A stretch of 64,000 nucleotides of DNA from Vibrio sp. JC009 (GCF_029016485.1 NZ_CP092106.1:2294001-2358000), one strand, 5' to 3'; numbered from the stretch's first letter, positions 17,666 through 28,632 are shown. Translations and numbers: made by a program. The notes: generated by a model not told the origin, from the sequence alone.

Positions 17666-17739
17666 TGGCATGGACTCCCTCACCTTCGTCGAAAATATCG
17701 GCTAAGGTAAGAGTGTCAACTAAAAAGGAGCCCATGCCA
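17666..17739 (+). promoter_or_regulatory. Leader inverted repeat covering the copy-A recombinase ribosome-binding site
   Basis: TGGCATGGACTCC at the element end (17666-17678) can pair, with one mismatch, with GGAGCCCATGCCA (17727-17739). The latter contains the GGAG ribosome-binding site and the first base of the start codon. An RNA read in from outside would fold and hide the start site. Confidence 0.55.
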
Positions 17740-18761
17740 TGAACAAGAATATCACTATTTCTATCGACCTTGCTAAGACTGTTATTCAAGTTGCGATAAT
17801 TAATAAGCACGGAAAGCTTTCATCTAATCAAAAAGTATCTCAATCAAAGTTAATTTCAATGGTGGCTAAGCACCCCAAAGCTGTTATTTGTATGGAAGCT
17901 TGTGCAACGGCTCATTATTGGGGTCGAAAGTTCCAGCAGGCAGGACATCAAGTCTTACTCGTGCCTGCTCAGATCGCCGCTAAGTATCGCTCGGGAAATA
18001 AAAATGATCCCAATGATGCTTTGGCTATTTATGAAGCCAGTCAGCGGACAGATATTCATTTCGTTCCGGTTAAAACTGTTGAACAGCAAGATCTTGCCTG
18101 CTTACTAAGACTGCGGGAAGGTTATATTAAGCAACGAACACAGCTTGCTAACCGTATCCGGGGGCTTGCGATGGAATATGGCATCAAATTTCCCATAGGA
18201 ATCAATTCGCTCAGAAAACAGCTACCGTTTGAGTTGGAAAATGCTGAAAATGAATTAACCCATGCTGCTCGGTTTATTCTAAATAATCTTAAAGAACAGT
18301 TGCTCGCGCTTGATACCCAAATTGATGATGCCACTCAAGCTCTTACCAATCAGGCAAAACAAAATGAAGATTGTAAGCTTTTAGCCTCGTTACCGGGTAT
18401 TTCATGGATTTCAGGCAGTGCTTTGTATGCCAGGTTAGGAAATGCATCGGCTTATAAGTGTGGTAGGGATGCAAGCGCAAGCATTGGATTAGTGCCTGCT
18501 CATACAGGAAGTGGAGGTAGAAATATCAACCTTGGCATTACTAAGCGAGGAGATCGTTATCTCAGAGCTCTTGTCGTTCATGGTGCCCGAGCTGTAGTTA
18601 GTCATGTCAAAGATAAAACTGATCCACTTAGTCAGTGGATACGCTCTCTGTTAGAGAGAAACCATGTGAATAAAGTCGTTATTGCTCTAGCGAATAAGAT
18701 AGTCAGGATGGCGTGTGCCATATTGAAATCAAAACAGCCTTACCAGCTTAAGTTAGCTTAA
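17739..18761 (+). CDS. IS110-family recombinase (transposase), copy A
   Basis: This is a 340-residue DEDD recombinase of full family length. The N-terminal RuvC-like domain begins ITISIDLAKTVIQVAI (first acidic residue) and continues with the second acidic residue in CMEACATAHYW and the NKNDPNDALAI segment (third and fourth, about 85-95). The C-terminal Transposase_20 domain has LASLPGISWISGSALYARLG and GLVPAHTGSGGRNINLG, with the serine nucleophile candidate in the SGG region. No frameshift or early stop is visible, so it may be active. GGAG lies 8 bases ahead of the ATG. It is only moderately similar to copy B, so the two are different elements and not duplicates. Confidence 0.92.
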   Translation: MNKNITISIDLAKTVIQVAIINKHGKLSSNQKVSQSKLISMVAKHPKAVICMEACATAHYWGRKFQQAGHQVLLVPAQIAAKYRSGNKNDPNDALAIYEASQRTDIHFVPVKTVEQQDLACLLRLREGYIKQRTQLANRIRGLAMEYGIKFPIGINSLRKQLPFELENAENELTHAARFILNNLKEQLLALDTQIDDATQALTNQAKQNEDCKLLASLPGISWISGSALYARLGNASAYKCGRDASASIGLVPAHTGSGGRNINLGITKRGDRYLRALVVHGARAVVSHVKDKTDPLSQWIRSLLERNHVNKVVIALANKIVRMACAILKSKQPYQLKLA

Positions 18762-18764
18762 CTG

Positions 18765-19008
18765 AAATAAGGTAAAGCTGAATTTGGAGCAAACGACAAA
18801 CCAGCGTAATAGCAAGTAATTAAGATAAAGTGTTAGCACAGCACACAAGGCAAACTCTGTGTGGGAATGAGGCAATAAATGCCTGGACTGCGATTAGAAG
18901 CCTTGTTAGTGGATTTAGCCATAAAGGTTCGGGGTAGCGCCCCATGATGAAACCGAATATACGTGCACTTGCATAAACTCTTATTATCTTAAACTACTTG
19001 TGTTACAG
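18765..19008 (+). ncRNA. Putative guide (seek/bridge) RNA region of copy A
   Basis: IS1111-group elements are known to encode a guide RNA between the recombinase stop and the right end. Here that interval holds a hairpin AGGCA/TGCCT (18870-18884). Just before it, GTGGGAATG (18861-18869) is the exact reverse complement of CATTCCCAC at the element's right flank (19023-19031). RNA ends were not determined. Confidence 0.45.
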
Positions 19009-19038
19009 GGGGAGTCCATATACATTCCCACGCTGGAG

Positions 19039-19110
19039 ATGTATGGACTCCCGGCTCCCTCAGGAGTAGCGTAATAAGCGACCAAACTTTTACAAAAGGA
19101 GTCCATACAT
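19039..19110 (+). promoter_or_regulatory. Leader inverted repeat covering the copy-B recombinase ribosome-binding site
   Basis: ATGTATGGACTCC (19039-19051) and GGAGTCCATACAT (19098-19110) are perfect 13-base inverted repeats. The right arm contains the GGAG ribosome-binding site and the first two bases of the start codon. Confidence 0.6.
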
Positions 19111-20146
19111 GAAATATTCTACCGTTATTGCTATTGACCTTGCAAAGAGTGTTTTTCAGGTCTGTAAGATGAATTTCGATGGCAAGATTATTTTTAATCG
19201 AGAAATGAGCCGTAAGAAACTGCTGGAATTTTTAGCCAGGGAAAAAGCAACACTGGTAGCAATGGAGTCATGCAGTACAACCAACTATTGGGCTCGATAT
19301 GCTAAAGAGCAAGGGCATGAAGTGAAGGCTATTGCCCCACGTCGGGCAGCTGCATTCAGGCAGGGCCAAAAAACCGATGCCAATGACGCTATTGCCATTG
19401 CTATCGCAGCTACGCAATCTCAAATAAAATCCTGTCGCATACCAACCGTTGAAGAGCAGTGTCAGCAATCCATCGTTCATATGCGAGATCTACTGGTTAG
19501 GCAGAAGGTAAGTATAAGTAATCAACTGCGTTCCTATTTACTGGAGTTTGGCATTCCGATCACTAAAGGTGATAAAGCATTGAGAGAAGCCATTCCTTAT
19601 GTTCTTGAGGACGCTGATAACGGATTAACCGGCCAGTTTAGAGCTTGCCTGAGTCAGATGTATGAGCAGTTTATAAATTTGATAGAGCAAGTAGAAGCTT
19701 TTACACAACAACTACAGCAGTCAATAGCGCAAGATAAAGTGTGCAGGCGGTTACAAGCTCTGGAGGGGGTTGGCCCAGTATGCTCAGTTTTATTAAAAGT
19801 AGCGTTAGGCCAGGCAGAGCATTTTAGTAAGGGTAGAGAAGCTTCAGCTTGTCTGGGGTTAACACCCGTTCAACACAGTAGTGGTGGTAAACAGAAAATA
19901 GGTTCTATCGCTAAAAAGTGTGGTCACAACATGTTGCGTAGTGCACTCTTTCGAGGAGCCTTAACAGTTGTGTGTAAACTGGAAAAACGAGAAGCCCGGA
20001 CAGGAAAAGAGCAATGGCTTAAAGATCTGACCACAAGGCGAGGCAAAAAAGTTGCAGCTATTGCTTTGGCAAATAAAACGGTGAGAACGGCTCTTGCCAT
20101 GATAAAAAGTGATGAGGAATATAAGCCACAACCACTTGTGGCTTAA
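19109..20146 (+). CDS. IS110-family recombinase (transposase), copy B
   Basis: This is a 345-residue DEDD recombinase of full length. The RuvC-like domain has STVIAIDLAKSVFQVCKM, AMESCSTTNYWARYA and GQKTDANDAIAIAIAA. The C-terminal domain has LQALEGVGPVCSVLLKVALG and LGLTPVQHSSGGKQKIGSIAKKCG, the serine-containing SSGG motif. The coding frame is intact. AAAAGGAG precedes the ATG by 7 bases. It ends about 200 bases before the right inverted repeat, leaving room for a guide RNA. The element lies between the REP cluster and the ligA terminator and disrupts no gene. Confidence 0.93.
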   Translation: MKYSTVIAIDLAKSVFQVCKMNFDGKIIFNREMSRKKLLEFLAREKATLVAMESCSTTNYWARYAKEQGHEVKAIAPRRAAAFRQGQKTDANDAIAIAIAATQSQIKSCRIPTVEEQCQQSIVHMRDLLVRQKVSISNQLRSYLLEFGIPITKGDKALREAIPYVLEDADNGLTGQFRACLSQMYEQFINLIEQVEAFTQQLQQSIAQDKVCRRLQALEGVGPVCSVLLKVALGQAEHFSKGREASACLGLTPVQHSSGGKQKIGSIAKKCGHNMLRSALFRGALTVVCKLEKREARTGKEQWLKDLTTRRGKKVAAIALANKTVRTALAMIKSDEEYKPQPLVA

Positions 20147-20149
20147 TAC

Positions 20150-20345
20150 CAGGTTAGTCAAAAAGAACGTAAGAACAAACAGGTAAGACCAACCTTCAAG
20201 AGACTGGCCCATGCTCAGGTAGAAACTACCGTGCGGGAGATAAAGTCATGAAGGTGCGAATACATCGAAGAGGCCGAGGTAGCTCCTCAGTTAGAGCCCG
20301 TATATAAGCAAGCATCTGACCTCTGTTCTAATAAACTTTTTGACA
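20150..20345 (+). ncRNA. Putative guide (seek/bridge) RNA region of copy B
   Basis: The 3' non-coding part of copy B contains CCCATGCTC (20208-20216), exactly complementary to GAGCATGGG, the sequence across the rebuilt empty insertion site. A GGTAG/CTACC hairpin follows directly (20218-20230). This is the arrangement expected for a target-recognition loop. RNA ends are not determined. Confidence 0.5.
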
Positions 20346-20398
20346 ACACCCGGGAGTCCATATAAGCATGGGAACGAGGGCGTGGTTCCTGAGGTACA

Positions 20399-20426
20399 AA
20401 AAAGGCTACCAAATGGTAGCCTTCGA
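20399..20426 (-). terminator. Rho-independent terminator after ligA
   Basis: On the minus strand, AAGGCTACCA and TGGTAGCCTT arms are followed by a T run. Confidence 0.85.
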
Positions 20427-20448
20427 AAATTAACGCTTATAAGAATAA

Positions 20449-22527
<2,079 letters not shown>

Positions 22528-22535
22528 TTAAATTT

Positions 22536-23459
22536 TTATGCCTGAGCGTTTCGGGCCTTAAAGTCACGAATCTTCAGCTTATATTCATCCAGCTTATCCG
22601 GTGTCATCATATTACGCTGATCATCCTGCACGTTTCCGCTCATATCATCTGCAATCTGCTGCGCAGTTTTCAGCATTAGCTTGAAGTTCTGCTCAGGATC
22701 ACCATAGCAAGGAAGTGTCATAAAGAATGAAATGCCTTTCGTGGTAAAGGTCTCAGGGTCGTCGTGTTTCAAGGTTCCCGGGCGCATCATATTCGCCACG
22801 CTAAACAGAACCTTGCCTGTGCCCGACATATCGCTATGACGATGGAAGATATCCATTTCGCCATATTTGAGTCCGTTTCGCTCCATGCTGTCAAACAGCT
22901 TACTGCCTTTAAATTCCTGACCCTGCGCACTGTGAACATTGAGAACAATAACCTCAAGCTGCTCTTCCGGCTCTTCCTGAGCTGGCACTGCCTGATCTGC
23001 TGCCTCATCCTGTTCAACCATCTCAGGCTCTTCATACTGTTCAGTTACAACCGGCTCTACTGGCTCTGAAACCACTTTCCTTGGTCTGGAAATCATTTCA
23101 TCGCCGTTTGAGAAAATCACTTCCTGCTCTTCTACCGACTCCTCATCAAGGTTTACCTGAGGGACAAACTCTTCATCAGCGTCTGGCAAATCAATATCCT
23201 GATCCAGCGGGTCCACCAGCGGATCGCTATCAAAAGAACGCTCAGCACCAAAACTCGGTTCGCTCTTAGTTTTCCTGATAACTTCAAAGTCATCATTCGC
23301 ATACTCATTGTTCTGCAGCGGAGTATCTAAATCTGCTTCAGGTGCCTTTGCACCAAACTTTGACTTCCCTTCCTTCTTGCTGGACCACAAGCCATGAACC
23401 AAAAGGGCCACAATGGCCAGGCCACCTACCAAGATGAGTACTAATCGCAATTCCTGCAT
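22536..23459 (-). CDS. zipA: Cell division protein ZipA
   Basis: This is a 307-residue essential division protein that tethers FtsZ to the membrane. It has an N-out single transmembrane helix ([21 protein letters not shown], about 4-24), then a charged, E/P-rich linker of about 140 residues, and a C-terminal FtsZ-binding domain (about 165-300) with [33 protein letters not shown] and [22 protein letters not shown]. Linker length varies widely in the family. It is upstream of ligA as in other gammaproteobacteria. Confidence 0.94.
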   Translation of the reverse strand: MQELRLVLILVGGLAIVALLVHGLWSSKKEGKSKFGAKAPEADLDTPLQNNEYANDDFEVIRKTKSEPSFGAERSFDSDPLVDPLDQDIDLPDADEEFVPQVNLDEESVEEQEVIFSNGDEMISRPRKVVSEPVEPVVTEQYEEPEMVEQDEAADQAVPAQEEPEEQLEVIVLNVHSAQGQEFKGSKLFDSMERNGLKYGEMDIFHRHSDMSGTGKVLFSVANMMRPGTLKHDDPETFTTKGISFFMTLPCYGDPEQNFKLMLKTAQQIADDMSGNVQDDQRNMMTPDKLDEYKLKIRDFKARNAQA

Positions 23460-23648
23460 TATTCATTTCTCATATAATTCGAGCACTTTTTAACATGCTA
23501 ATCATTCATTCCATTAGCCAATCGGGTTACTTTACCAAAACTCTATACCCAAGTAACCTCTAGATACTTGATTCTTTGCACGCTTTTTTTCTTTTCTCAG
23601 ACAAGTACAATAGCCAACAGTAAAAAAATCTTAGATTAGGTAACTTCA

Positions 23649-24380
23649 ATGAAACAAAGTGGTTTCGGATATTTTATTCAGGGATTCAGTATTGCAATGA
23701 CGCCGGGCATCAGGCGCTTTGTGTTTTTCCCGCTATTAGCGAACATTTTGCTGCTGGGCGGCGCTATGTTCTACCTGTTTTCCAACCTTAACGAGTGGAT
23801 TAACGCCTGGATAGGCTATATGCCCGACTGGCTGTCCTGGCTCACTTATATCCTGTGGCCGGTACTGACTATCACCATTCTTGGTACCTTCTCCTATTTC
23901 TTCAGCACCATAGCAAACTTTATTGCCGCACCATTTAACGGCCTGCTGGCAGAGAAAGTAGAAGAAAAGCTGTGCGGTAAACTGGACAGCAATACCAGTG
24001 TGTTCGAGCTGCTAAAAGACACCCCACGCATTCTTCTCAGAGAATGGCAGAAGCTGATGTACTTCGCACCAAAAGCCATCGGCCTGTTTGTCCTTCTGTT
24101 AATCCCGGCACTGGGCCAGACCGTAGGCCCGTTCCTGTGGTTTATCTTCTCAGCCTGGATTCTGGCCATTCAGTACTGTGACTATCCTTTCGATAACCAC
24201 AAAGTCCCGTTCCGCGCCATGAGGGATGACCTGAAAGGCAAGCAGGGGAAAGCATATGGATTTGGCGTTATGGTCGCGCTATTTACCGCTATCCCGATTC
24301 TTAACCTGATTGTCATGCCGGTCGCGGTTTGCGGAGCTACGGCTATGTGGGTTGAGGAGTTTAAGGGGAATTATAAGTAA
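23649..24380 (+). CDS. cysZ: Sulfate transporter CysZ
   Basis: This is a 243-residue inner-membrane protein for sulfate uptake in cysteine synthesis. It starts GFGYFIQGFSIAMTPGIRRFVFFPL, the conserved family head. Four hydrophobic segments follow (about 27-50, 68-92, 150-180, 205-230), and the conserved FIAAPFNGLLAEKVEEKL lies between the second and third. It is transcribed away from zipA, with cysK 250 bases downstream, the usual cysZ-cysK neighbourhood. AGGTAAC precedes the ATG. Confidence 0.94.
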   Translation: MKQSGFGYFIQGFSIAMTPGIRRFVFFPLLANILLLGGAMFYLFSNLNEWINAWIGYMPDWLSWLTYILWPVLTITILGTFSYFFSTIANFIAAPFNGLLAEKVEEKLCGKLDSNTSVFELLKDTPRILLREWQKLMYFAPKAIGLFVLLLIPALGQTVGPFLWFIFSAWILAIQYCDYPFDNHKVPFRAMRDDLKGKQGKAYGFGVMVALFTAIPILNLIVMPVAVCGATAMWVEEFKGNYK

Positions 24381-24390
24381 TTAGGCTATG

Positions 24391-24508
24391 GGCTATAGGG
24401 TTATAGGGCTATAAGGATAGAAGCCCCCATAGCCCCATAGCCCCATAGCCCCATAGCCCCATAGCCCCATAGCCCCATAGCCCCATAGCCCCATAATAGC
24501 CCATCCTC
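24391..24508. repeat. 8-base tandem repeat array and inverted copies between cysZ and cysK
   Basis: CCCCATAG is repeated eight times without change (24425-24488) plus a partial ninth unit. The preceding 35 bases carry the reverse units (GGCTATGGG, CTATAGGG, TATAGGGCTAT), so the region can fold into a long hairpin. There is no coding frame. Confidence 0.85.
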
Positions 24509-24626
24509 ACTCTTCTACATATCATATAACCATCTGATCTTTTCCCCCTTTTCCTCCGCGTCGTATTCTTTCCCCATATTCATCAAACATGAACAGCATC
24601 TTCCGGTGCGAAGAAGGATTACAGTT

Positions 24627-25595
24627 ATGAGCAAAATCTACGAAGACAACTCTTTAACCATTGGTAACACTCCCCTTGTCCGTCTTAATAAAGTAAGTAA
24701 CGGCAACGTTCTGGCGAAAGTTGAAGCGCGTAACCCAAGCTTCTCTGTTAAAGACCGTATCGGCGCAAACATGATTTGGGATGCAGAAAAAAGCGGCAAG
24801 CTAAAGCCCGGCGTTGAAATCGTAGAGCCGACCAGTGGTAACACAGGTATCGCGCTGGCATTTGTTGCAGCGGCACGTGGTTATAAGCTGACTCTGACCA
24901 TGCCTGAGTCCATGAGCCTTGAGCGTCGTAAGCTGCTAAAAGCACTGGGCGCTAACCTTGAGCTGACGGAAGCGGCAAAAGGAATGAAGGGGGCGATTGC
25001 TAAAGCAGAAGAGATCGTCGCCAGCGCTCCTGAGAAATACATCCTGCTTCAGCAGTTCGAAAACCCGGCTAACCCGGAAATCCACGAAAAAACAACCGGC
25101 CCTGAGATCTGGGAAGCCACTGACGGTGAAGTTGATGTGGTTGTAGCAGGCGTTGGTACCGGCGGTACTATTACTGGCACATCTCGCTATATCAAAGGTG
25201 AAAAAGGCAAAGCGATTACATCGGTGGCCGTAGAACCGGCAGAGTCACCTGTTATCACTCAGGTACTTGCGGGGGATGACGTTCAGCCGGCACCACACAA
25301 AATTCAGGGCATTGGTGCCGGGTTCATTCCGGGCAACCTGGACCTTGAACTATTAGATCGCGTAGAGACGGTAACTTCTGAAGAAGCTATCGAAATGGCT
25401 CGCCGTTTGATGGAAGAGGAAGGCATTCTGGCCGGAATTTCATCCGGTGCAGCCGTTGTAGCTGCAAATCGTATTGCTGAATTACCAGAATTTAAAGGTA
25501 AAAAAATTGTTACAATTTTACCTAGTTCTGGTGAACGATATTTAAGTACAGCCTTGTTTTCAGGACTATTTACCGAAAAAGAGAACCAGCAATAA
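24627..25595 (+). CDS. cysK: Cysteine synthase A (O-acetylserine sulfhydrylase)
   Basis: This is a 322-residue PLP enzyme that joins O-acetylserine and sulfide to make cysteine. The PLP lysine sits in [11 protein letters not shown] (about 42). The phosphate-binding GTGGTITG loop and the [11 protein letters not shown] substrate loop are both visible, as is the SSGAAVVAA stretch near the end. A frame extends seven codons upstream, but [17 protein letters not shown] is the family start and AAGGAT lies 8 bases before it. A clear terminator follows. It pairs with cysZ in sulfur assimilation. Confidence 0.97.
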   Translation: MSKIYEDNSLTIGNTPLVRLNKVSNGNVLAKVEARNPSFSVKDRIGANMIWDAEKSGKLKPGVEIVEPTSGNTGIALAFVAAARGYKLTLTMPESMSLERRKLLKALGANLELTEAAKGMKGAIAKAEEIVASAPEKYILLQQFENPANPEIHEKTTGPEIWEATDGEVDVVVAGVGTGGTITGTSRYIKGEKGKAITSVAVEPAESPVITQVLAGDDVQPAPHKIQGIGAGFIPGNLDLELLDRVETVTSEEAIEMARRLMEEEGILAGISSGAAVVAANRIAELPEFKGKKIVTILPSSGERYLSTALFSGLFTEKENQQ

Positions 25596-25632
25596 TTTTG
25601 TAACATATACGTGCTTACATCAAACTTTCAAT

Positions 25633-25660
25633 AAAAAAAGCTCCGAAACGGGGCTTTTTT
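25633..25660 (+). terminator. Rho-independent terminator after cysK
   Basis: A GCTCCG/CGGGGC stem (one G-T pair) lies between an A run and a T run. Confidence 0.85.
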
Positions 25661-25896
25661 ATTGATCCTCTCCTCACCTTTGGTAATATCAACCCATCTT
25701 TTATTTCTAGCTTCAAAATAATACAGCTAGAATACAAATTTAGTTGAAAGCTCACCTGAGTATTTCGGCATAATTTAGTTGTAACAATTTGCTTCTTTCT
25801 AAGATTTGAGACGCAATTTAAGGCAGGATAATCTTCAGATAAGTAAGCTAAATCAGTTACAAACAAACATAAAATAAATCAATTGGGGTATATCAC
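25661..25896. other. Upstream region of the pts operon
   Basis: The AT-rich interval before ptsH must contain the pts promoter(s). No coding frame on either strand is convincing, and I could not identify a clean CRP palindrome by eye. Confidence 0.4.
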
Positions 25897-26154
25897 ATGT
25901 ATCAGAAGCAAGTAGAAATCACTGCAGAAAACGGTCTTCACACTCGTCCAGCGGCTCAGTTCGTTAAAGAAGCGAAGTCTTTCGATGCAGACATCAACGT
26001 AACTTCTAACGGCAAAAGCGCTAGCGCAAAAAGCCTATTCAAGCTACAGACTCTTGGCCTGGTAAAAGGTACTGTAGTAACTATCTCAGCTGAAGGCCCA
26101 CAAGCTCAGCAAGCTGTAGATCACCTAGTTGCTCTTATGGACAAGCTAGACTAA
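25897..26154 (+). CDS. ptsH: PTS phosphocarrier protein HPr
   Basis: This is an 85-residue phosphocarrier that passes phosphate from enzyme I to sugar-specific EIIA proteins. The active His15 is in [12 protein letters not shown], and the regulatory-site Ser46 is present in [13 protein letters not shown]. Length and sequence are standard for enteric and Vibrio HPr. It is the first gene of ptsH-ptsI-crr. A perfect 15-base-pair hairpin separates it from ptsI. Confidence 0.98.
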   Translation: MYQKQVEITAENGLHTRPAAQFVKEAKSFDADINVTSNGKSASAKSLFKLQTLGLVKGTVVTISAEGPQAQQAVDHLVALMDKLD

Positions 26155-26169
26155 TAAAAGCTTCCGCTC

Positions 26170-26202
26170 ACAAAGCCATTTTGTATGACAAAATGGCTTT
26201 GT
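26170..26202 (+). terminator. Perfect 15-bp hairpin between ptsH and ptsI
   Basis: Arms ACAAAGCCATTTTGT and ACAAAATGGCTTTGT pair perfectly around the loop ATG. No long T run follows, so it fits an attenuator or an mRNA-processing/stability element better than a full terminator. It may let HPr be made in excess of enzyme I. Confidence 0.6.
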
Positions 26203-26306
26203 CTGCATTCAAGCTATATAAAAATATGGATATTGACAAGCTGTCAGCGTCAGCTTAGATAACCATCCCCCACGCACCTATTACACAACCAATCTAAGGT
26301 AAGGCT

Positions 26307-28031
26307 ATGATTTCAGGAATTCTAGCATCCCCAGGCGTTGCTTACGGTAAAGCACTACTACTTCAAGAAGACGAAATTGTTCTTAACACTGGCACTATTG
26401 CTGACGATCAGGTAGAAGCGGAAGTTCAGCGTTTCTTCGACGCTCGTAACAAGTCATCACAGCAGCTTGAAGTTGTAAAACAAAAAGCACTAGAGTCTCT
26501 AGGCGAAGAAAAAGAAGCTATCTTCGAAGGCCACATCATGCTTCTTGAAGATGAAGAACTTGAAGAAGAAATCCTTGCACTAATCAAAAATGACAAGCTG
26601 TACGCAGACAACGCGATTCACACAGTAATCGAAGAGCAAGCATCTGCTCTTGAGTCTCTGGATGATGAATACCTGAAAGAGCGTGCAACAGACATCCGTG
26701 ATATCGGTAAGCGTTTTGTTAAGAATGCTCTTGGTATCAACATTGTTTCTCTTGCTGATATCGATGAAGAAGTAATCCTGGTTGCTTACGACCTGACTCC
26801 ATCTGAAACTGCACAGATCAACCTTGACTATGTTCTTGGGTTCGCTTGTGACATCGGTGGCCGTACTTCTCACACATCTATCATGGCTCGCTCTCTTGAG
26901 CTTCCTGCGATTGTTGGTACAAACGACATCACGGCTCAGGTGAAGAACGGTGACACTCTTGTTCTTGACGCAATCAACAACAAGATCGTGATCAACCCTT
27001 CTGAAGCAGAACTTGCTGAAGCAAAAGCAAACCGCGACGCATTCCTTGCTGAGAAAGAAGAGCTGGCTAAGCTGAAAGATCTTCCAGCAGTAACACTGGA
27101 TGACCACCACGTAGAAGTGTGCGGTAACATCGGTACTGTTAAAGACTGTGACGGTATCAACCGTAACGGTGGTGAAGGTGTTGGCCTGTACCGTACTGAG
27201 TTCCTGTTTATGGACCGTACAGCACTTCCTACTGAAGAAGAGCAGTACCAGGCGTACAAAGAAGTTGCTGAAGCAATGAATGGCCAGTCCGTTATCATCC
27301 GTACTATGGATATCGGTGGTGACAAAGACCTGCCATACATGGATCTTCCAAAAGAGATGAACCCGTTCCTTGGCTGGCGTGCAGTACGTATCAGCCTTGA
27401 CCGTCGTGAAATCCTGAAAGATCAGCTACGTGGTATTCTGCGTGCATCTGCTCACGGTAAGCTTCGCATCATGTTCCCGATGATTATTTCTGTTGAAGAA
27501 ATCCGCGAACTGAAGAAAGCTATCGAAGAATACAAAGCGGAACTACGCGCTGAAGGCCTTGCATTCGACGAAGAAATCGAAATCGGTGTAATGGTTGAAA
27601 CTCCAGCTGCTGCAGCTATCGCACACCACCTTGCGAAAGAAGTTTCTTTCTTTAGTATTGGTACAAACGACTTAACCCAGTATACTCTTGCAGTAGACCG
27701 TGGTAACGAGCTTATCTCACACTTGTATAACCCACTATCACCTGCTGTACTTACAGTAATCAAGCAAGTGATCGACGCTTCTCATAAAGAAGGCAAGTGG
27801 ACAGGTATGTGTGGTGAGCTTGCAGGCGATGAGCGCGCAACTCTACTTCTTCTGGGTATGGGCCTGGATGAGTTCAGTATGAGTGGCATTTCAATTCCTC
27901 GCATTAAGAAAGTTGTTCGTAATGCGAACTACGCAGAAGTTAAAGCTATGGCTGATGAAGCACTACAAATGGCGACTGCTGCTGAAATTGAAGCTCATGT
28001 TGAAAAATTTATCGCAGAAAAATCAAACTGA
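26307..28031 (+). CDS. ptsI: PTS enzyme I (phosphoenolpyruvate-protein phosphotransferase)
   Basis: This is the 574-residue cytoplasmic enzyme that takes phosphate from PEP and gives it to HPr. The phospho-histidine is in [18 protein letters not shown] (about 189). The C-terminal PEP-binding barrel has [14 protein letters not shown], the RTMDIGGDK motif, [11 protein letters not shown] and [18 protein letters not shown], with the catalytic cysteine in [11 protein letters not shown] near 502. All motifs are intact and length is normal. TAAGGTAAGG precedes the ATG. crr follows after 44 bases. Confidence 0.98.
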   Translation: MISGILASPGVAYGKALLLQEDEIVLNTGTIADDQVEAEVQRFFDARNKSSQQLEVVKQKALESLGEEKEAIFEGHIMLLEDEELEEEILALIKNDKLYADNAIHTVIEEQASALESLDDEYLKERATDIRDIGKRFVKNALGINIVSLADIDEEVILVAYDLTPSETAQINLDYVLGFACDIGGRTSHTSIMARSLELPAIVGTNDITAQVKNGDTLVLDAINNKIVINPSEAELAEAKANRDAFLAEKEELAKLKDLPAVTLDDHHVEVCGNIGTVKDCDGINRNGGEGVGLYRTEFLFMDRTALPTEEEQYQAYKEVAEAMNGQSVIIRTMDIGGDKDLPYMDLPKEMNPFLGWRAVRISLDRREILKDQLRGILRASAHGKLRIMFPMIISVEEIRELKKAIEEYKAELRAEGLAFDEEIEIGVMVETPAAAAIAHHLAKEVSFFSIGTNDLTQYTLAVDRGNELISHLYNPLSPAVLTVIKQVIDASHKEGKWTGMCGELAGDERATLLLLGMGLDEFSMSGISIPRIKKVVRNANYAEVKAMADEALQMATAAEIEAHVEKFIAEKSN

Positions 28032-28075
28032 TATTATAATTCAGTGAAATAAGACTAAACCTTTAGGAGCACGAC

Positions 28076-28585
28076 ATGGGTCTGTTTGACAAACTTAAGA
28101 AGCTTGTATCTGACGACAGCGCGGATGCAGGAGCAATTGATATCATCGCACCACTATCTGGTGAGATCGTAAATATCGAAGATGTGCCAGATGTTGTATT
28201 TGCAGAAAAGATTGTTGGTGACGGTATCGCAATCAAGCCTGCAGGCAACAAAATGGTAGCTCCTGTAAATGGTACTATCGGTAAGATCTTCGAAACCAAC
28301 CACGCTTTCTCTATCGAGTCTGACGACGGTGTTGAACTATTTGTTCACTTCGGTATCGATACAGTAGAGCTTAAGGGTGAAGGTTTCACTCGCATCGCTG
28401 AAGAAGGTCAGTCAGTTAAAGCTGGCGACACAGTGATCGAATTCGACCTTGCTTTCCTTGAAGAAAAAGCAAAATCAACTCTAACTCCAGTTGTTATTTC
28501 TAACATGGACGAAATCAAAGAGCTGAACAAACTTGCTGGTTCTGTAACAGTTGGTGAAACGCCTGTTTTACGTGTTACTAAATAA
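28076..28585 (+). CDS. crr: Glucose-specific PTS component EIIA (Crr)
   Basis: This is a 169-residue EIIA-Glc. The N-terminus [14 protein letters not shown] is the amphipathic membrane-binding helix, and the phosphorylated histidine lies in [13 protein letters not shown] (about 91), with its partner His in [11 protein letters not shown]. It passes phosphate to IIBC-Glc and controls adenylate cyclase and sugar permeases (inducer exclusion). It ends the pts operon; a strong terminator follows. Confidence 0.98.
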   Translation: MGLFDKLKKLVSDDSADAGAIDIIAPLSGEIVNIEDVPDVVFAEKIVGDGIAIKPAGNKMVAPVNGTIGKIFETNHAFSIESDDGVELFVHFGIDTVELKGEGFTRIAEEGQSVKAGDTVIEFDLAFLEEKAKSTLTPVVISNMDEIKELNKLAGSVTVGETPVLRVTK

Positions 28586-28606
28586 GATTACTTAGAAAGT
28601 AATTAT

Positions 28607-28632
28607 AAAAAGCCCGCTTTGCGGGCTTTTTT
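28607..28632 (+). terminator. Rho-independent terminator of the pts operon
   Basis: An AAAAGCCCGC/GCGGGCTTTT stem with TTT loop and a T run. Confidence 0.9.

Larger units (their letters stand above)
17666..19022 (+). mobile_element. IS110-family (IS1111-type) insertion sequence, copy A
   Basis: The element is about 1.36 kb with one recombinase gene. Subterminal inverted repeats are visible: TGGACTCCC at the left end (17671) and GGGAGTCCA at the right end (19010-19018). There is no target duplication that I can see, as expected for this family. The non-coding stretch after the gene (about 250 bases) is longer than the leader, the arrangement of the IS1111 group. The right flank starts with CATTCCCAC, half of a REP-like palindrome. 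Exact ends are uncertain by a few bases. Confidence 0.8.
19039..20364 (+). mobile_element. IS110-family (IS1111-type) insertion sequence, copy B
   Basis: The element is about 1.33 kb, directly downstream of copy A in the same orientation. Subterminal inverted repeats TGGACTCCCGG (left) and CCGGGAGTCCA (right, 20350-20360) match over 11 bases. Joining its two flanks rebuilds a palindrome with arms TTCCCACGC and GCATGGGAA, so it interrupted a REP-like unit that lay beside copy A. There is no target duplication. Ends are uncertain by a few bases. Confidence 0.82.

Noticed and set aside
17666..20364. Composite transposon made of two insertion sequences
   Set aside because: The two elements are different, adjacent and carry no cargo gene between them; tandem insertion in one repeat cluster explains the arrangement.
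24425..24495. CRISPR array
   Set aside because: The units are 8 bases in direct tandem without spacers, and no cas gene is in the window.
25615..25866. 83-codon minus-strand frame between cysK and ptsH
   Set aside because: It includes the cysK terminator and lies across the pts promoter region.
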